Assembly (NCBI GenBank): GCA_934700615.1
Contig: CAKUXR010000001.1
Span: 1-64,000 of the forward strand
Direction of reading: 5' to 3'
DNA from: an uncultured Bacteroidales bacterium
Lineage (GTDB): Bacteria; Bacteroidota; Bacteroidia; Bacteroidales; UBA932
Length of the DNA: 64,000 nucleotides
Shown here: positions 8,680 through 16,852 of the stretch, one piece after another
Position numbering within the stretch: the stretch's first letter is position 1
Layout of the letters: each line of letters opens with the position of its first letter
Notes under the pieces: generated by a model
The model's input: only the letters and a program-made list of their open reading frames with translations
Told to the model about the DNA's origin: nothing
Database searches by the model: none
Position numbers and translations under genes: made by a program

Positions 8680-9599
8680 TGCTTTATGTTTCTTATTAAA
8701 TTATATATAGGAAAGACTATTCGGCGAAACCACTCTTTTATTGACAAACCGCCATATTGTCTTGCTTTACTATAGAAGGCATTTGCAACTTTAAATTTAT
8801 TTTGTGCCATTGCATTCTCCGCTATATTTATATAGTTCCCATGCATGACATAGTTAGATTCTCTCTGCGGTAACTTATCTATAATATATTTAAATTTTTC
8901 AAGATACTGATTCTTGATAGCAACCTGTTTTTCAAGATTTGGTAAATTAAAATTTTCATTGTTCTTAATAACCAACAATTCGGGTATTGAGGCTAAAGAA
9001 TATCTTTCAAAAAAACGTACAAGAAACTCATAATCTTGATGACGAAGAAAAGCACCATCAAAACCATTAAGTTCATCTACTACACTTTTCCTTACAAAAA
9101 TGTTGCTACCAGTGCAAAACATAAATTTACAAGCCAAAGTATCTACAAGAAAATTGCCGTCCTTTACATCTTTATATTTGAGATATGTAGAGCCTGAGCT
9201 TCTAAATTCACATCCTGTATATACTCCACCAATATTTAAGGTTACTCGTTCCATAACATCATAGCACTTCTGAAGTCTATCAGGCATATACAAATCATCA
9301 CTATCAAGAAAAGAAATGTATTTTCCTTTCGCTACAGAAAGTCCTGTGTTACGAGCAACAGCTCCATTCATATTCCGAGAATGCCTTATATATGTAATTC
9401 TGTTGTCAGTTTTCATAACAGACTCCATCAGAGTCTCTGTTTTATAGCGAGCCTCTGTACATGGATTATTGTCATCAACTACTATTAATTCCCAATTTTC
9501 AAAAGATTGTTGAATTACACTATCAATAGATTTACTTAATAAATTCGGAATTCCATAACTTGGAATAATAATAGAAATAGAAACATTATTTTTTTTCAT
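8676..9599 (-). CDS. Glycosyltransferase family 2
   Basis: 307 residues, GT-A fold. The start VSISIIIPSYGIPNLLSKSIDSV and ELIVVDDNNPC is the nucleotide-sugar binding half. The DXD-type metal site is ISFLDSDDLYMPDRL (about 92-106), and ARNTGLSVAKGKY precedes it. RHQDYEFLVRFFERY (about 195) is the catalytic-base region (the usual ED is QD here, read directly from the frame). It adds one sugar to the lipid-linked repeat unit. It overlaps wzy by 14 bp (9586-9599), so these genes are tightly packed. Confidence 0.9.
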   Translation of the reverse strand: MKKNNVSISIIIPSYGIPNLLSKSIDSVIQQSFENWELIVVDDNNPCTEARYKTETLMESVMKTDNRITYIRHSRNMNGAVARNTGLSVAKGKYISFLDSDDLYMPDRLQKCYDVMERVTLNIGGVYTGCEFRSSGSTYLKYKDVKDGNFLVDTLACKFMFCTGSNIFVRKSVVDELNGFDGAFLRHQDYEFLVRFFERYSLASIPELLVIKNNENFNLPNLEKQVAIKNQYLEKFKYIIDKLPQRESNYVMHGNYINIAENAMAQNKFKVANAFYSKARQYGGLSIKEWFRRIVFPIYNLIRNIKQ

Positions 9600-10848
9600 A
9601 AGTTAAGAATTTACTACATAAATAATATATCCCGAAAGATAAAAAGTAATTAAACAAATATCCATTATTAAAGTGATTGCTAAAATATAGCATAAACGTT
9701 GCAAATAGAATTAAACTATAGAACGATATCCATATAGGATCATCAGAACATCCATACCTACAGTAGCAAAAAGCAATGAACCAGCCAAGAACAAAAGAAG
9801 CAAGAATTGCTCCAATAGCGCCAAAATCTATTACATAGTCTGTCAAAAATGAATGCGTATTTAGAAATGTTGGTTCTATTTTTTCAACTGTCTTAATATC
9901 CATACCAAATCGTTTTCCAAATTGCGCAAATGTATTTACGCCATATCCTCTTTTATTATTATTCCTTATATTATAATCAAGATTACCCCATGGAGATGAA
10001 AAATAAAGATAGTTTAGAAACAGACTCTCAGCTAAATCACCATGATATTCACTGGATATACTACTATTGCTTCTCTCCAAATAAGATATTTCGTAACCTT
10101 GAGCATCAGAACGGATTGAATTATTATTAGAAAACATATATATTATCAATATTGGCAACCAAACAATTGAATATTTACGAAGATAACATCCTATTTTGTT
10201 ATTTAATATTTCTGGCTTAAATCGCAAAAAACCAACTAATATATAGAAAAAAGATACTAATATACTTGTCTTGGTCACAGTAATGATTGCAGCAAACAAA
10301 CTTATTGCAATTGTAAAGATTATTAGCTTAGTATTATTACGTTTACATGCAACAATTATCGAAGCAGGAAGAAAATAAGTAAGCTGTCCTATAATAGGAA
10401 TACCAGGACCTTCCTTCGCTTCTAATAATGCGTCTCCTGATAACTCAAGAATATTGCCATAAAATGCTATTACAAAAATAGTGTTGATCAACCCCAATCC
10501 CATCATTATCCCAATAGATTCTTTTTCATAGCCTCTTATTAATGGAGATATATTATGATTTATTCCGAATGAAATACCTAAGAATAGAGCAATAAATGAA
10601 AATGCAATAATACTCTGAGTAAGAGTACATAAATTAGGAAAGAAATAGCCACCCCATGCAGGTATATACAATAAGAAAGAAATTAATGTTGGTATTAGTA
10701 TTATAAACGGATTATAAATATATTTTTGTGCTATTCCACGAATAATACAACCAATTAATACGAATATAGTAATAGCCTGTGCGTAATAACCATTAACTAT
10801 ATATAATAGCAATATTATGCAAAGTATAAAATATAATATTTTTTTCAT
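9586..10848 (-). CDS. wzy: O-antigen/capsule polymerase (Wzy-like), integral membrane
   Basis: 420 residues with about ten to eleven hydrophobic helices spread along the chain and a long polar loop in the middle-to-late part (about 240-320: NNNSIRSDAQGYE to NIRNNNKRGYGVNT), the usual Wzy layout. Wzy proteins have little sequence conservation, so the call rests on topology, size and position directly after the flippase gene in a glycosyltransferase cluster. It would join repeat units into the polymer on the periplasmic side. Very AT-rich, as wzy genes commonly are. 1 bp separates it from wzx. Confidence 0.78.
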   Translation of the reverse strand: MKKILYFILCIILLLYIVNGYYAQAITIFVLIGCIIRGIAQKYIYNPFIILIPTLISFLLYIPAWGGYFFPNLCTLTQSIIAFSFIALFLGISFGINHNISPLIRGYEKESIGIMMGLGLINTIFVIAFYGNILELSGDALLEAKEGPGIPIIGQLTYFLPASIIVACKRNNTKLIIFTIAISLFAAIITVTKTSILVSFFYILVGFLRFKPEILNNKIGCYLRKYSIVWLPILIIYMFSNNNSIRSDAQGYEISYLERSNSSISSEYHGDLAESLFLNYLYFSSPWGNLDYNIRNNNKRGYGVNTFAQFGKRFGMDIKTVEKIEPTFLNTHSFLTDYVIDFGAIGAILASFVLGWFIAFCYCRYGCSDDPIWISFYSLILFATFMLYFSNHFNNGYLFNYFLSFGIYYLCSKFLTYEKK

Positions 10849-10849
10849 A

Positions 10850-12274
10850 TCAATGGCATTTGTTTTTTAAGAAAGACTTCATTTCTATAAAAACATTGAT
10901 ACCTCTAAATCTAAGATATATCATATAATATAAAACTAACAATAATAACGTTATAATAATGCGAGATGGTAATAATAAAGGCAAATAAGAAAAAATAATC
11001 TCACATATAAAAAATATAACAAATGAAGGTATTATATTTCGTAGAAAAGATTTGAATGTTGTAAAAAAAAGTTTTTGGGTAAGACTTGAATACAATTTTA
11101 TATTTATCATACAACCAATAATAGTCGTTAATAGATAACCATATATTAATAAACGAGCATCTGCTACTAATGTTAAAAGCAAAATAGCTAAACCAATAAA
11201 TCTCTTTATAAGAGTTACATTCATAAGACCTCTAACTCTTCCAAGTGATTTTACAAAACTCGACATTAACTGTTCAGCCAAGTTAAAAATACCACAAAGC
11301 ATTAGTATCTTTAAATAAGATGCAGATAATAACCATTGCTTTCCAAATAGAAGTATAATGATTTCCGTAGAAAATATGGACACAACTATTAACAATGGGT
11401 TTACTAATAAAGTTATTGTATTAAATGTTTTACTACACTCTGTCCTAAACAATTCTAAATCATCTTTCAATTTTGTCAAAATAGGGAAGGCTACGATGCC
11501 TACTGCCATAGCTGCTGATGATGAAGATGTCTCTTCAAGACGTTTTGCCTGATATAGATATCCAGCAGTTTGAACATTTAAAAACTTTCCTGTTAATAAT
11601 GTCATTATATTTTCATAAAGTGCATCTACTATAGTTACCACGCTAGTAAAAAAACCAAATGGAATTAATCTCTTGAGACTCGCTGAAGAAAATTTCAAAG
11701 AAAATTTATATTTACTAAAAATGAAATTAATAACAACATTCACCAAATTTACAAGAATTTGATATGCCACTAATGCATACACATCACCGCCATTAACTGC
11801 AATTATAATTGACCCTATAGATGCAACAATCACCCCAGAAATAGAACTGATAAATATTTTATTGAATTGAAGATTCCTCTTTAATAATGATAGAGGAACT
11901 ATTCCAAACGCAGTAATAGGGAACACTACACTTATTACCTTTACAATAATAGATAAACCATCTATGTTAAAATAATTTTGGATAAAACCTGACAGAAAAA
12001 ATAATATTATATAAATTAATAATGATACTACAATGTTGAACACACCTATAGTAGAACAATCTAGTTCTGTTATGTTATTTTCTTTTATAAGACTACCACC
12101 CAAACCGGAATCCAATAGAATATTTGCTACCATAAAGATAACGGAAAGAATACCAATAGTACCAAAAGCATTTGGACTCACAAATCGAGCTAACACTAAA
12201 GTAGTTAAAAGATAAATTGCTTGTGGGGCAAACCTTGATAAAAGTCCCCATAAATATGCTTTTTTATTTTGCAT
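10850..12274 (-). CDS. wzx: Polysaccharide flippase, Wzx/MOP family
   Basis: 474 residues, twelve or more hydrophobic segments. The start KKAYLWGLLSRFAPQAIYLLTTLVLARFVSP followed by NAFGTIGILSVIFMVAN and LDSGLGGSLIKE is characteristic of the oligosaccharide flippases (MOP superfamily) that move undecaprenyl-linked repeat units across the inner membrane. It works with the polymerase immediately downstream. It is the first polysaccharide gene after the IS66 remnant, whose left end lies about 27 bp upstream of the start; the insertion may therefore separate it from the operon promoter. Confidence 0.9.
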   Translation of the reverse strand: MQNKKAYLWGLLSRFAPQAIYLLTTLVLARFVSPNAFGTIGILSVIFMVANILLDSGLGGSLIKENNITELDCSTIGVFNIVVSLLIYIILFFLSGFIQNYFNIDGLSIIVKVISVVFPITAFGIVPLSLLKRNLQFNKIFISSISGVIVASIGSIIIAVNGGDVYALVAYQILVNLVNVVINFIFSKYKFSLKFSSASLKRLIPFGFFTSVVTIVDALYENIMTLLTGKFLNVQTAGYLYQAKRLEETSSSSAAMAVGIVAFPILTKLKDDLELFRTECSKTFNTITLLVNPLLIVVSIFSTEIIILLFGKQWLLSASYLKILMLCGIFNLAEQLMSSFVKSLGRVRGLMNVTLIKRFIGLAILLLTLVADARLLIYGYLLTTIIGCMINIKLYSSLTQKLFFTTFKSFLRNIIPSFVIFFICEIIFSYLPLLLPSRIIITLLLLVLYYMIYLRFRGINVFIEMKSFLKNKCH

Positions 12275-12389
12275 TACTTAAATTCAATATTCCGTTAAAA
12301 AGTACGCGTCCACTTTTCCGCATACCCTCGTTAACCTCTGATTTCCAGCGGTTTTGTTAATAAATTTTTTGTGATTTTTTAGTTTCTTG

Positions 12390-13265
12390 CTAAAAAGACA
12401 TATAACACGGCAAGCAGCACGTCAAATCTTCACCCTCTTTCGCTGTCCGCAGTCGACGGAAAAGAACTTTCAGGTAGTCTTCCACATTTCGCTTTATCAT
12501 CTTACAACTCTCGATCACCGAGAACATGAATGCATTATGCTTTGAAGATATTTCACTTCCTATATTGCAGGCATTCTTCAAGTTCATCTTTATCCTACGC
12601 ATCATCTGCTCGCTCAAGTTGTTTGACAATTCAACGTCTCCACTTTCCAGCACCCGCTTCATCGCCGGTCACTCGCCAATAGCGTATTTCAATGCTTTCT
12701 TCAACATCTGGCCACACCCTGCAAACTCCGATTTCCTGAACGTTTCCAGTCGTTCCTCTATCCTCTTCATAATGTCTGCCGTATTTCTGGGCTTCAGTCT
12801 TTCTACCAATCGCGCCTCTCCTGTCAAACCTCTCGTCGCACAATAATGTTCAATCGCAAACATCCTTCCGAACGCATCCACAAACCACATCGCCTCAGGC
12901 TCATTCTCTATTATCGCATCCACAAACACCCTTCGTATATGAACCAAACATGCAGAGCGGCGTCCTTTATTTTGTTGATACTCTTTATCTATCCTCTCCC
13001 GTACCATCATTGTCACCATCTTTCCTTCTGCCCGCATTTCGTTCAGACTTGCGCCCGAAGTTCTTCCCGCGCCAGCTCTTTGCTGACAATAGCGCAGCTT
13101 TTTGATTCTCAGATTACTGCCGCTGAACACATATATGCTTTTCGCGGTATTCGGATTCATCTTCATTTCAGAACGAACTATCCCACTCAATCCAGATATC
13201 CCCTTGCGCAGATCCACCTTCTCGCGATAAAGATAGATTGAATATTCACTCGACATCGTTACCAT
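12390..13265 (-). pseudogene. IS66 TnpB-TnpC fusion remnant with in-frame TGA
   Basis: The first about 60 residues (SEYSIYLYREKVDLRKGISG) are the start of IS66 TnpB. The frame then runs straight into the C-terminal third of the TnpC transposase (HIRRVFVDAIIENEPEA, KKALKYAIGE). The middle, including most of the catalytic region, is gone. At 12666-12668 TGA stands where the family has Trp in the G-x-W-P-A block: YAIGE-stop-PAMKRVLESG, followed in the same frame by VELSNNLSEQMMRRIK and further TnpC sequence down to 12390. One G-to-A change explains the stop. Other genes here end in TGA, so this is a mutation rather than a changed genetic code. Confidence 0.8.
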
Positions 13266-13609
13266 AACCCTATCCCAACATCTTTCTGATCATTCCGAAT
13301 AGTTTCATTAAGATCGCCTTCACTTTGAGACAACTCCATCCCGTTCGTGAAACGGACCCGCACGTCGAGGATTCCGAGCACACTCTCTGACGGACCATCA
13401 ACAACTATCGGAATAAATTTGTCTGACGTTTGACGAGCATCAGCCTCTTTGAGCACACTGTACTCTTTTTGACCTCGTCTCGAATATTGCATAAACTTTT
13501 CGTAGTCACACCTCTCTTCATCACAGAATTTCCTCATCGAACAACCCCGACCATTTTGCTGGTAGTTCTTAAGCGCAAACGCGTAGTTTACTTTTGATTC
13601 TTCTTTCAT
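13259..13609 (-). CDS. IS66 TnpA-like accessory protein (remnant element)
   Basis: 116 residues, MKEESKVNYAFALKNYQQNG with CSMRKFCDEERCDYEKFMQY, the helix-turn-helix-like start of the first IS66 ORF, followed by the usual acidic stretch and a DVRVRFTNGMEL strand. It overlaps the TnpB part by 7 bp, as in intact IS66. It may still be translated but has no working partner. Confidence 0.6.
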   Translation of the reverse strand: MKEESKVNYAFALKNYQQNGRGCSMRKFCDEERCDYEKFMQYSRRGQKEYSVLKEADARQTSDKFIPIVVDGPSESVLGILDVRVRFTNGMELSQSEGDLNETIRNDQKDVGIGLW

Positions 13610-13690
13610 CTTTAACCAATCTTCTTGTTTTTGGCCAAAAATATTCAGTCGATTTCATATTACAATGCGGAAAAGTGGGCGCGTTCATAT

Positions 13691-14824
13691 TTAGCCCCCA
13701 TCAGAACATAATTCCTCAATTGATAGCAATATTATTCTGTTCTCAAATTTTAATGTAGTTGTATTTTGAGTCGTGGTTTCTCTGCACTTAATCAGGTATT
13801 TCTTTCTCTCGATTGTCACACCTGATAATAATGAGATATTGTCAGACTCCCCATTAAGAATTTTATCACCTGAATAAGTACGAAGAGTCCATTTACCATT
13901 TTCGACAGAAGATGCAAGGAACACCCCGACGTACTCATTTTCTTCAGAGGACAGTTCTTCGTTACGCGTCAACAATTCGTAAATCTGAGACACTCTATTG
14001 TTGTTGACAAAAGTAGATACGACGTTTTTATCCGCAATAGATGATACCCATTTGTATTTGATTGCCAAACTATTATCATCAAGAATCTTGATGAAATTTT
14101 TATAGTTGCTTACTGTGCGTCCTTTGACTCTTTGCAGGATTGATTTGAATTCATTTTCGTCTCTTGTAAGCATCAGAGAATTAAATATTGCAAAGGTGTC
14201 AGATAATTCCGAGCTGCCAAATAAATTCACAGGGGATGTAGACCTGAATTCTACATCAAACGATGCTGCTTGAAATGTGGTAACCCTTAGTCTTGCTTCA
14301 ACCTCCGTTTGCCTTCCATGAAGTCTTTTATGGCAACTTGCTACAGTATGCTGGAATGCAGATAAGGCTAGCGACAAACACTCTGTATCTATTTCATGTG
14401 AGTTGTGCGGATCCACAAAACCTAATCGAAATATGGTAAAACCCTCTTGTTGCGTTTTAGCAACCAATTCGAGATTTTCAGTATCTTCATCATTTTCATA
14501 GTAATATCCTTCATCCGGGAGAATAGATTCCGTTATCCTATCGCGTGAAAATGCCTCTGCCGTTATGACTTGATTATGAACGGTGACTTTAAAATACGCA
14601 TCTTCAACTTCCGGATTTAGGTACAGTTGCCTTAAATCCTCTTCTCCAAGAAGAAACCTTTTAAGTCGGTCTTGGGATACTTGAACTGCAAAATAGATAT
14701 ACCCAGAGTCTGCAATAAATTCAGTCATCATGCAAATGAAATTTGAATTTAACAAATCTATTGCTACGAACAACTGTGGGACATCGTAGAACTCAAGTAT
14801 TTTTGTTAATTTTAAAGTTCTCAT
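13691..14824 (-). CDS. Unrecognised protein, second gene of a two-gene pair
   Basis: 377 residues, no family I can name with confidence. It begins MRTLKLTKILEFYDVPQLFVA with DLLNSNFICMMTEFIADSGYIYFAV, a small beta-rich domain, then an acidic linker (about 120-130, ENDEDTENLE) and a mixed C-terminal half (SYNYK-like NYKNFIKILD, TFVNNNRVSQIYELL). No signal peptide or membrane helix. The start codon overlaps the stop of the 159-residue gene upstream by 4 bp (ATGA, 14821-14824), so the two proteins are probably made in fixed ratio and act together. The pair sits in the AT-rich insert between fnlC and wzx, next to an IS66 remnant, and has no obvious role in polysaccharide synthesis; a defence or toxin-immunity function is a guess from context only. 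Confidence 0.55.
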   Translation of the reverse strand: MRTLKLTKILEFYDVPQLFVAIDLLNSNFICMMTEFIADSGYIYFAVQVSQDRLKRFLLGEEDLRQLYLNPEVEDAYFKVTVHNQVITAEAFSRDRITESILPDEGYYYENDEDTENLELVAKTQQEGFTIFRLGFVDPHNSHEIDTECLSLALSAFQHTVASCHKRLHGRQTEVEARLRVTTFQAASFDVEFRSTSPVNLFGSSELSDTFAIFNSLMLTRDENEFKSILQRVKGRTVSNYKNFIKILDDNSLAIKYKWVSSIADKNVVSTFVNNNRVSQIYELLTRNEELSSEENEYVGVFLASSVENGKWTLRTYSGDKILNGESDNISLLSGVTIERKKYLIKCRETTTQNTTTLKFENRIILLSIEELCSDGG

Positions 14825-15300
14825 AACTCTAAAACCGTTTTTGCGCTGTTAAGTTCAACCTTGTTTGTCTTCCACCAACTATAATGATAGGATTTAGACG
14901 TTTGCTTTACGACTCCATCTTTAGGGTTTAGCACAAATGCTGAAACCCCCTTTGATTTCTTGAGGCTAGCTATTTTGGTGAGTTTAGCTGTTTTATCCAA
15001 GTCGTCATACATCGATACTGCATAAGCCTCTGATAGTTTGTCGCCCCAGTCTTTGTTCGGATCTATTTCGTAATACGTAACCAAATCTTCTTCAGATATG
15101 TTTGTTCCCTTTGTGAGTCTATATAATGTGTGTTCATGAGGAATTAAAATATCATCCGGTGGAACACCTTCAGGCATCTCAGGAACCCATTCGGCGAAGT
15201 TGTCTGCTAAATATGTGGATAATTTTGCTTCTTGTAACATTTCGGTGTAAGTATAGTTCTTTTCTGATACATCAATAAGATCACTGACTTCCAGAAACAT
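14821..15300 (-). CDS. Unrecognised protein, first gene of a two-gene pair
   Basis: 159 residues, acidic, cytoplasmic. Starts MFLEVSDLIDVSEKNYTYTE; contains the aromatic patch YHYSWWKTNKVELN near the C-terminus (about 138-151) and IPHEHTLYRLTKG (about 72-84). No hallmark catalytic motif was found, and I do not recognise the family. Coupled by a 4 bp overlap to the 377-residue gene downstream. No ribosome site better than AT-rich sequence is apparent in front of it, as is common in this phylum. It lies downstream of an interrupted small ORF and the DUF3990 module. Confidence 0.55.
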   Translation of the reverse strand: MFLEVSDLIDVSEKNYTYTEMLQEAKLSTYLADNFAEWVPEMPEGVPPDDILIPHEHTLYRLTKGTNISEEDLVTYYEIDPNKDWGDKLSEAYAVSMYDDLDKTAKLTKIASLKKSKGVSAFVLNPKDGVVKQTSKSYHYSWWKTNKVELNSAKTVLEL

Positions 15301-15397
15301 TATGGTGATTTGATGTTTCTGGATTGTATTGTTATGTGGGCATGATTCAAGGCATACTTGTAGTCTTACTCTTCAACCCGGGAACAGGTTGCGTTTA

Positions 15398-15661
15398 TCA
15401 TATCAACGTCCCAGCTTGCTTCAAAGTGTCTTTAAACACGCGCATCAGCACTTCGTTTTCGTTTTTGCGTTCGCGTTTGATTCTTTTATTTTCGTTTCTT
15501 AAAAGTGGCAATTCGTCAATGCGCTGCTACAGTACTCTTTCTGCCGCATCTTTTGCTGTGTCAAGCTCTTTCTCAGAAACTATGGTGTTGAACATGTTCA
15601 CGCCAAGATTTGCCCAAAATATGCCTTGCAAATAATTGGAGATAATGTTAGTGTCAGACAT
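15398..15661 (-). pseudogene. Small coiled-coil-like ORF interrupted by TAG
   Basis: From ATG at 15661 the frame gives MSDTNIISNYLQGIFWANLG and ends at TAG (15527-15529) after 44 residues. It then continues in the same frame with a charged helical sequence (RIDELPLLRNENKRIKRER) to a TGA at 15398-15400, 86 sense codons in all. The TAG stands where CAG (Gln) would fit, one C-to-T change. Either the 44-residue product is the real gene or this is a recent nonsense mutant. The function is unknown; it follows the DUF3990 partner by 82 bp on the same strand. No gene is visible in the other 100 bp up to 15301. Confidence 0.45.
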
Positions 15662-15743
15662 GATATCAGAGGTTTTTTATTATTTCATGTGAGTATTTGC
15701 GTGACTCCAATAGGATTCAAAACAACAATTCCTCAAAAATCTG

Positions 15744-16211
15744 TTAAAACCCTCCATTGAGGAAAGCTCGTGTCTGAACATAACTGGGCTCGTAGTAGGC
15801 ACTTGTGTTGTAGTCATCTATCTTGTCGCAGACAGGTGAAGCATAAACCGCTTTCATTGTCGCAGGAAGATTGTCCTCGGTATCTACGGATGAGATAAGC
15901 CTTGCATAGACTTTGCCCATCTGGGTAGGTGACGGGACTTTGTCTGTGAAGCGTGAGTCCACTTTGGTTATGTCGAAGTTCCCTGGTTCCATTCCGTATG
16001 TCGTAATCCATTCATCCTCGACCTGTTCCGGATTAAGACAATGGTTTGTTTCAGCTATGGACAGTTCATGCAGAAGGCCTTTGCTACCGAGTTTTGCTAC
16101 TACGTATCGATTCCGCTGTTGGATTTTCCGTGCGACTCTCTCTATCATGTAGCAGACAAAATACAGATCATCGAAATCTATCTGCTCGTCTGGAAAGTAT
16201 TTGTTGCTCAT
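15744..16211 (-). CDS. DUF3990-associated partner protein
   Basis: 155 residues from ATG at 16211 (MSNKYFPDEQIDFDDLYFVC). A longer reading from 16358 would run through the DUF3990 gene in another frame and is rejected. The stop of the DUF3990 gene and this start overlap as ATGA (16208-16211), so they are translationally coupled. The chain is helical in the first half (CYMIERVARKIQQRNRYVV) and ends with NTSAYYEPSYVQTRAFLNGG. I believe similar proteins accompany DUF3990 genes in gut Bacteroidales, but I cannot name the family. Being the coupled small partner of a putative ADP-ribosyltransferase, it may act as antitoxin or targeting subunit; this is inference. Confidence 0.65.
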   Translation of the reverse strand: MSNKYFPDEQIDFDDLYFVCYMIERVARKIQQRNRYVVAKLGSKGLLHELSIAETNHCLNPEQVEDEWITTYGMEPGNFDITKVDSRFTDKVPSPTQMGKVYARLISSVDTEDNLPATMKAVYASPVCDKIDDYNTSAYYEPSYVQTRAFLNGGF

Positions 16212-16678
16212 AATTGATAGTGTGATTTGAATTTCAATGTTTGCAGTGCCCTGTCCGTGCAAAAGAGTATTTGATTCGTCGGATGTTTGAATCTTGCTAA
16301 TGCCCAGAAAGCCTCGCGACTTATACGTCCGGCAAGAAAGTCTTCTACATAGTCCCATACCTCATCGTCAGCCATCGGACCTTCCACAATATCATAGCTG
16401 TGTGGCTCTCCATGTCGGCATTCTGCTACGAAGTCAAGCCATTCATCTGTCATTTCAACAAAGTCTTTCACATTGAGTGTTGCGTCAGGTGTATATTCGT
16501 AGATGCATACGATATGGGGATTCCGTTTCGTAATGGCCCATCTCTGAGCCTGTTTTTCGATGCGTGTACAATAGAATCCGAACCCAAAATCCTTGTTATA
16601 ACCTGCCACTCTGACTTCAGGAGTTTTTACTATGGTGTTAGTTCCATGATAAACGATAATCGGTGATTCTGGTGCCAT
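16208..16678 (-). CDS. DUF3990 protein, putative ADP-ribosyltransferase-fold toxin
   Basis: 156 residues. VYHGTNTIVKTPEVRV near the N-terminus, GFGFYCTRIEKQAQRWA (about 31-47), YDIVEGPMADDEVW (about 94-107) and the ending QILFCTDRALQTLKF are the conserved blocks of DUF3990, a family related to the ADP-ribosyltransferase (ART) fold. Family members are thought to modify a macromolecule with ADP-ribose from NAD; the target is unknown. Cytoplasmic. It is followed by a partner gene with an ATGA overlap, the arrangement expected of a toxin-antitoxin or toxin-partner module. It lies in an AT-rich insert inside the polysaccharide operon, 174 bp downstream of fnlC. Confidence 0.75.
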   Translation of the reverse strand: MAPESPIIVYHGTNTIVKTPEVRVAGYNKDFGFGFYCTRIEKQAQRWAITKRNPHIVCIYEYTPDATLNVKDFVEMTDEWLDFVAECRHGEPHSYDIVEGPMADDEVWDYVEDFLAGRISREAFWALARFKHPTNQILFCTDRALQTLKFKSHYQL

Positions 16679-16852
16679 ATATTTTCTTGGATGATAGTAT
16701 TAAACCTAACATTTGCAAATGTAATGAAAAACTTAAAAAGTTATCATCTTGTTGGTTATATGAGAAGTGCTGCTGCCTATCATTCTACTCCATAGAATGT
16801 TTCACGGTCTGATGAAATTGCACTCATTGGGTGCATAATAGCTGCCGGTGGC

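Larger units (their letters stand above)
12302..13686 (-). mobile_element. Decayed IS66-family insertion sequence
   Basis: Terminal inverted repeats are visible: the left end (12302-12323) and the reverse complement of the right end (13665-13686) share ACGCG and CCACTTTTCCGCAT, about 20 of 22 positions. Between them lie remnants of the three IS66 genes in the usual order on the minus strand: a TnpA-like ORF, TnpB joined to TnpC by an internal deletion, and the TnpC tail behind a nonsense codon. A complete IS66 is about 2.5 kb; this copy is about 1.4 kb. The 8 bp flanks (GTTAAAAA left, ATATTTAG right) do not match, so no target duplication is left. It cannot move by itself. Confidence 0.85.

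Noticed and set aside
12666..12668. TGA read as Trp (alternative genetic code)
   Set aside because: Intact genes here, such as the DUF3990 gene and the rRNA methyltransferase gene, end in TGA; only the dead transposase has it inside.
15324..15635. A 103-codon plus-strand frame in the gap upstream of the two-gene pair
   Set aside because: It runs antisense to the interrupted small ORF, which has better start context and the strand of its neighbours.
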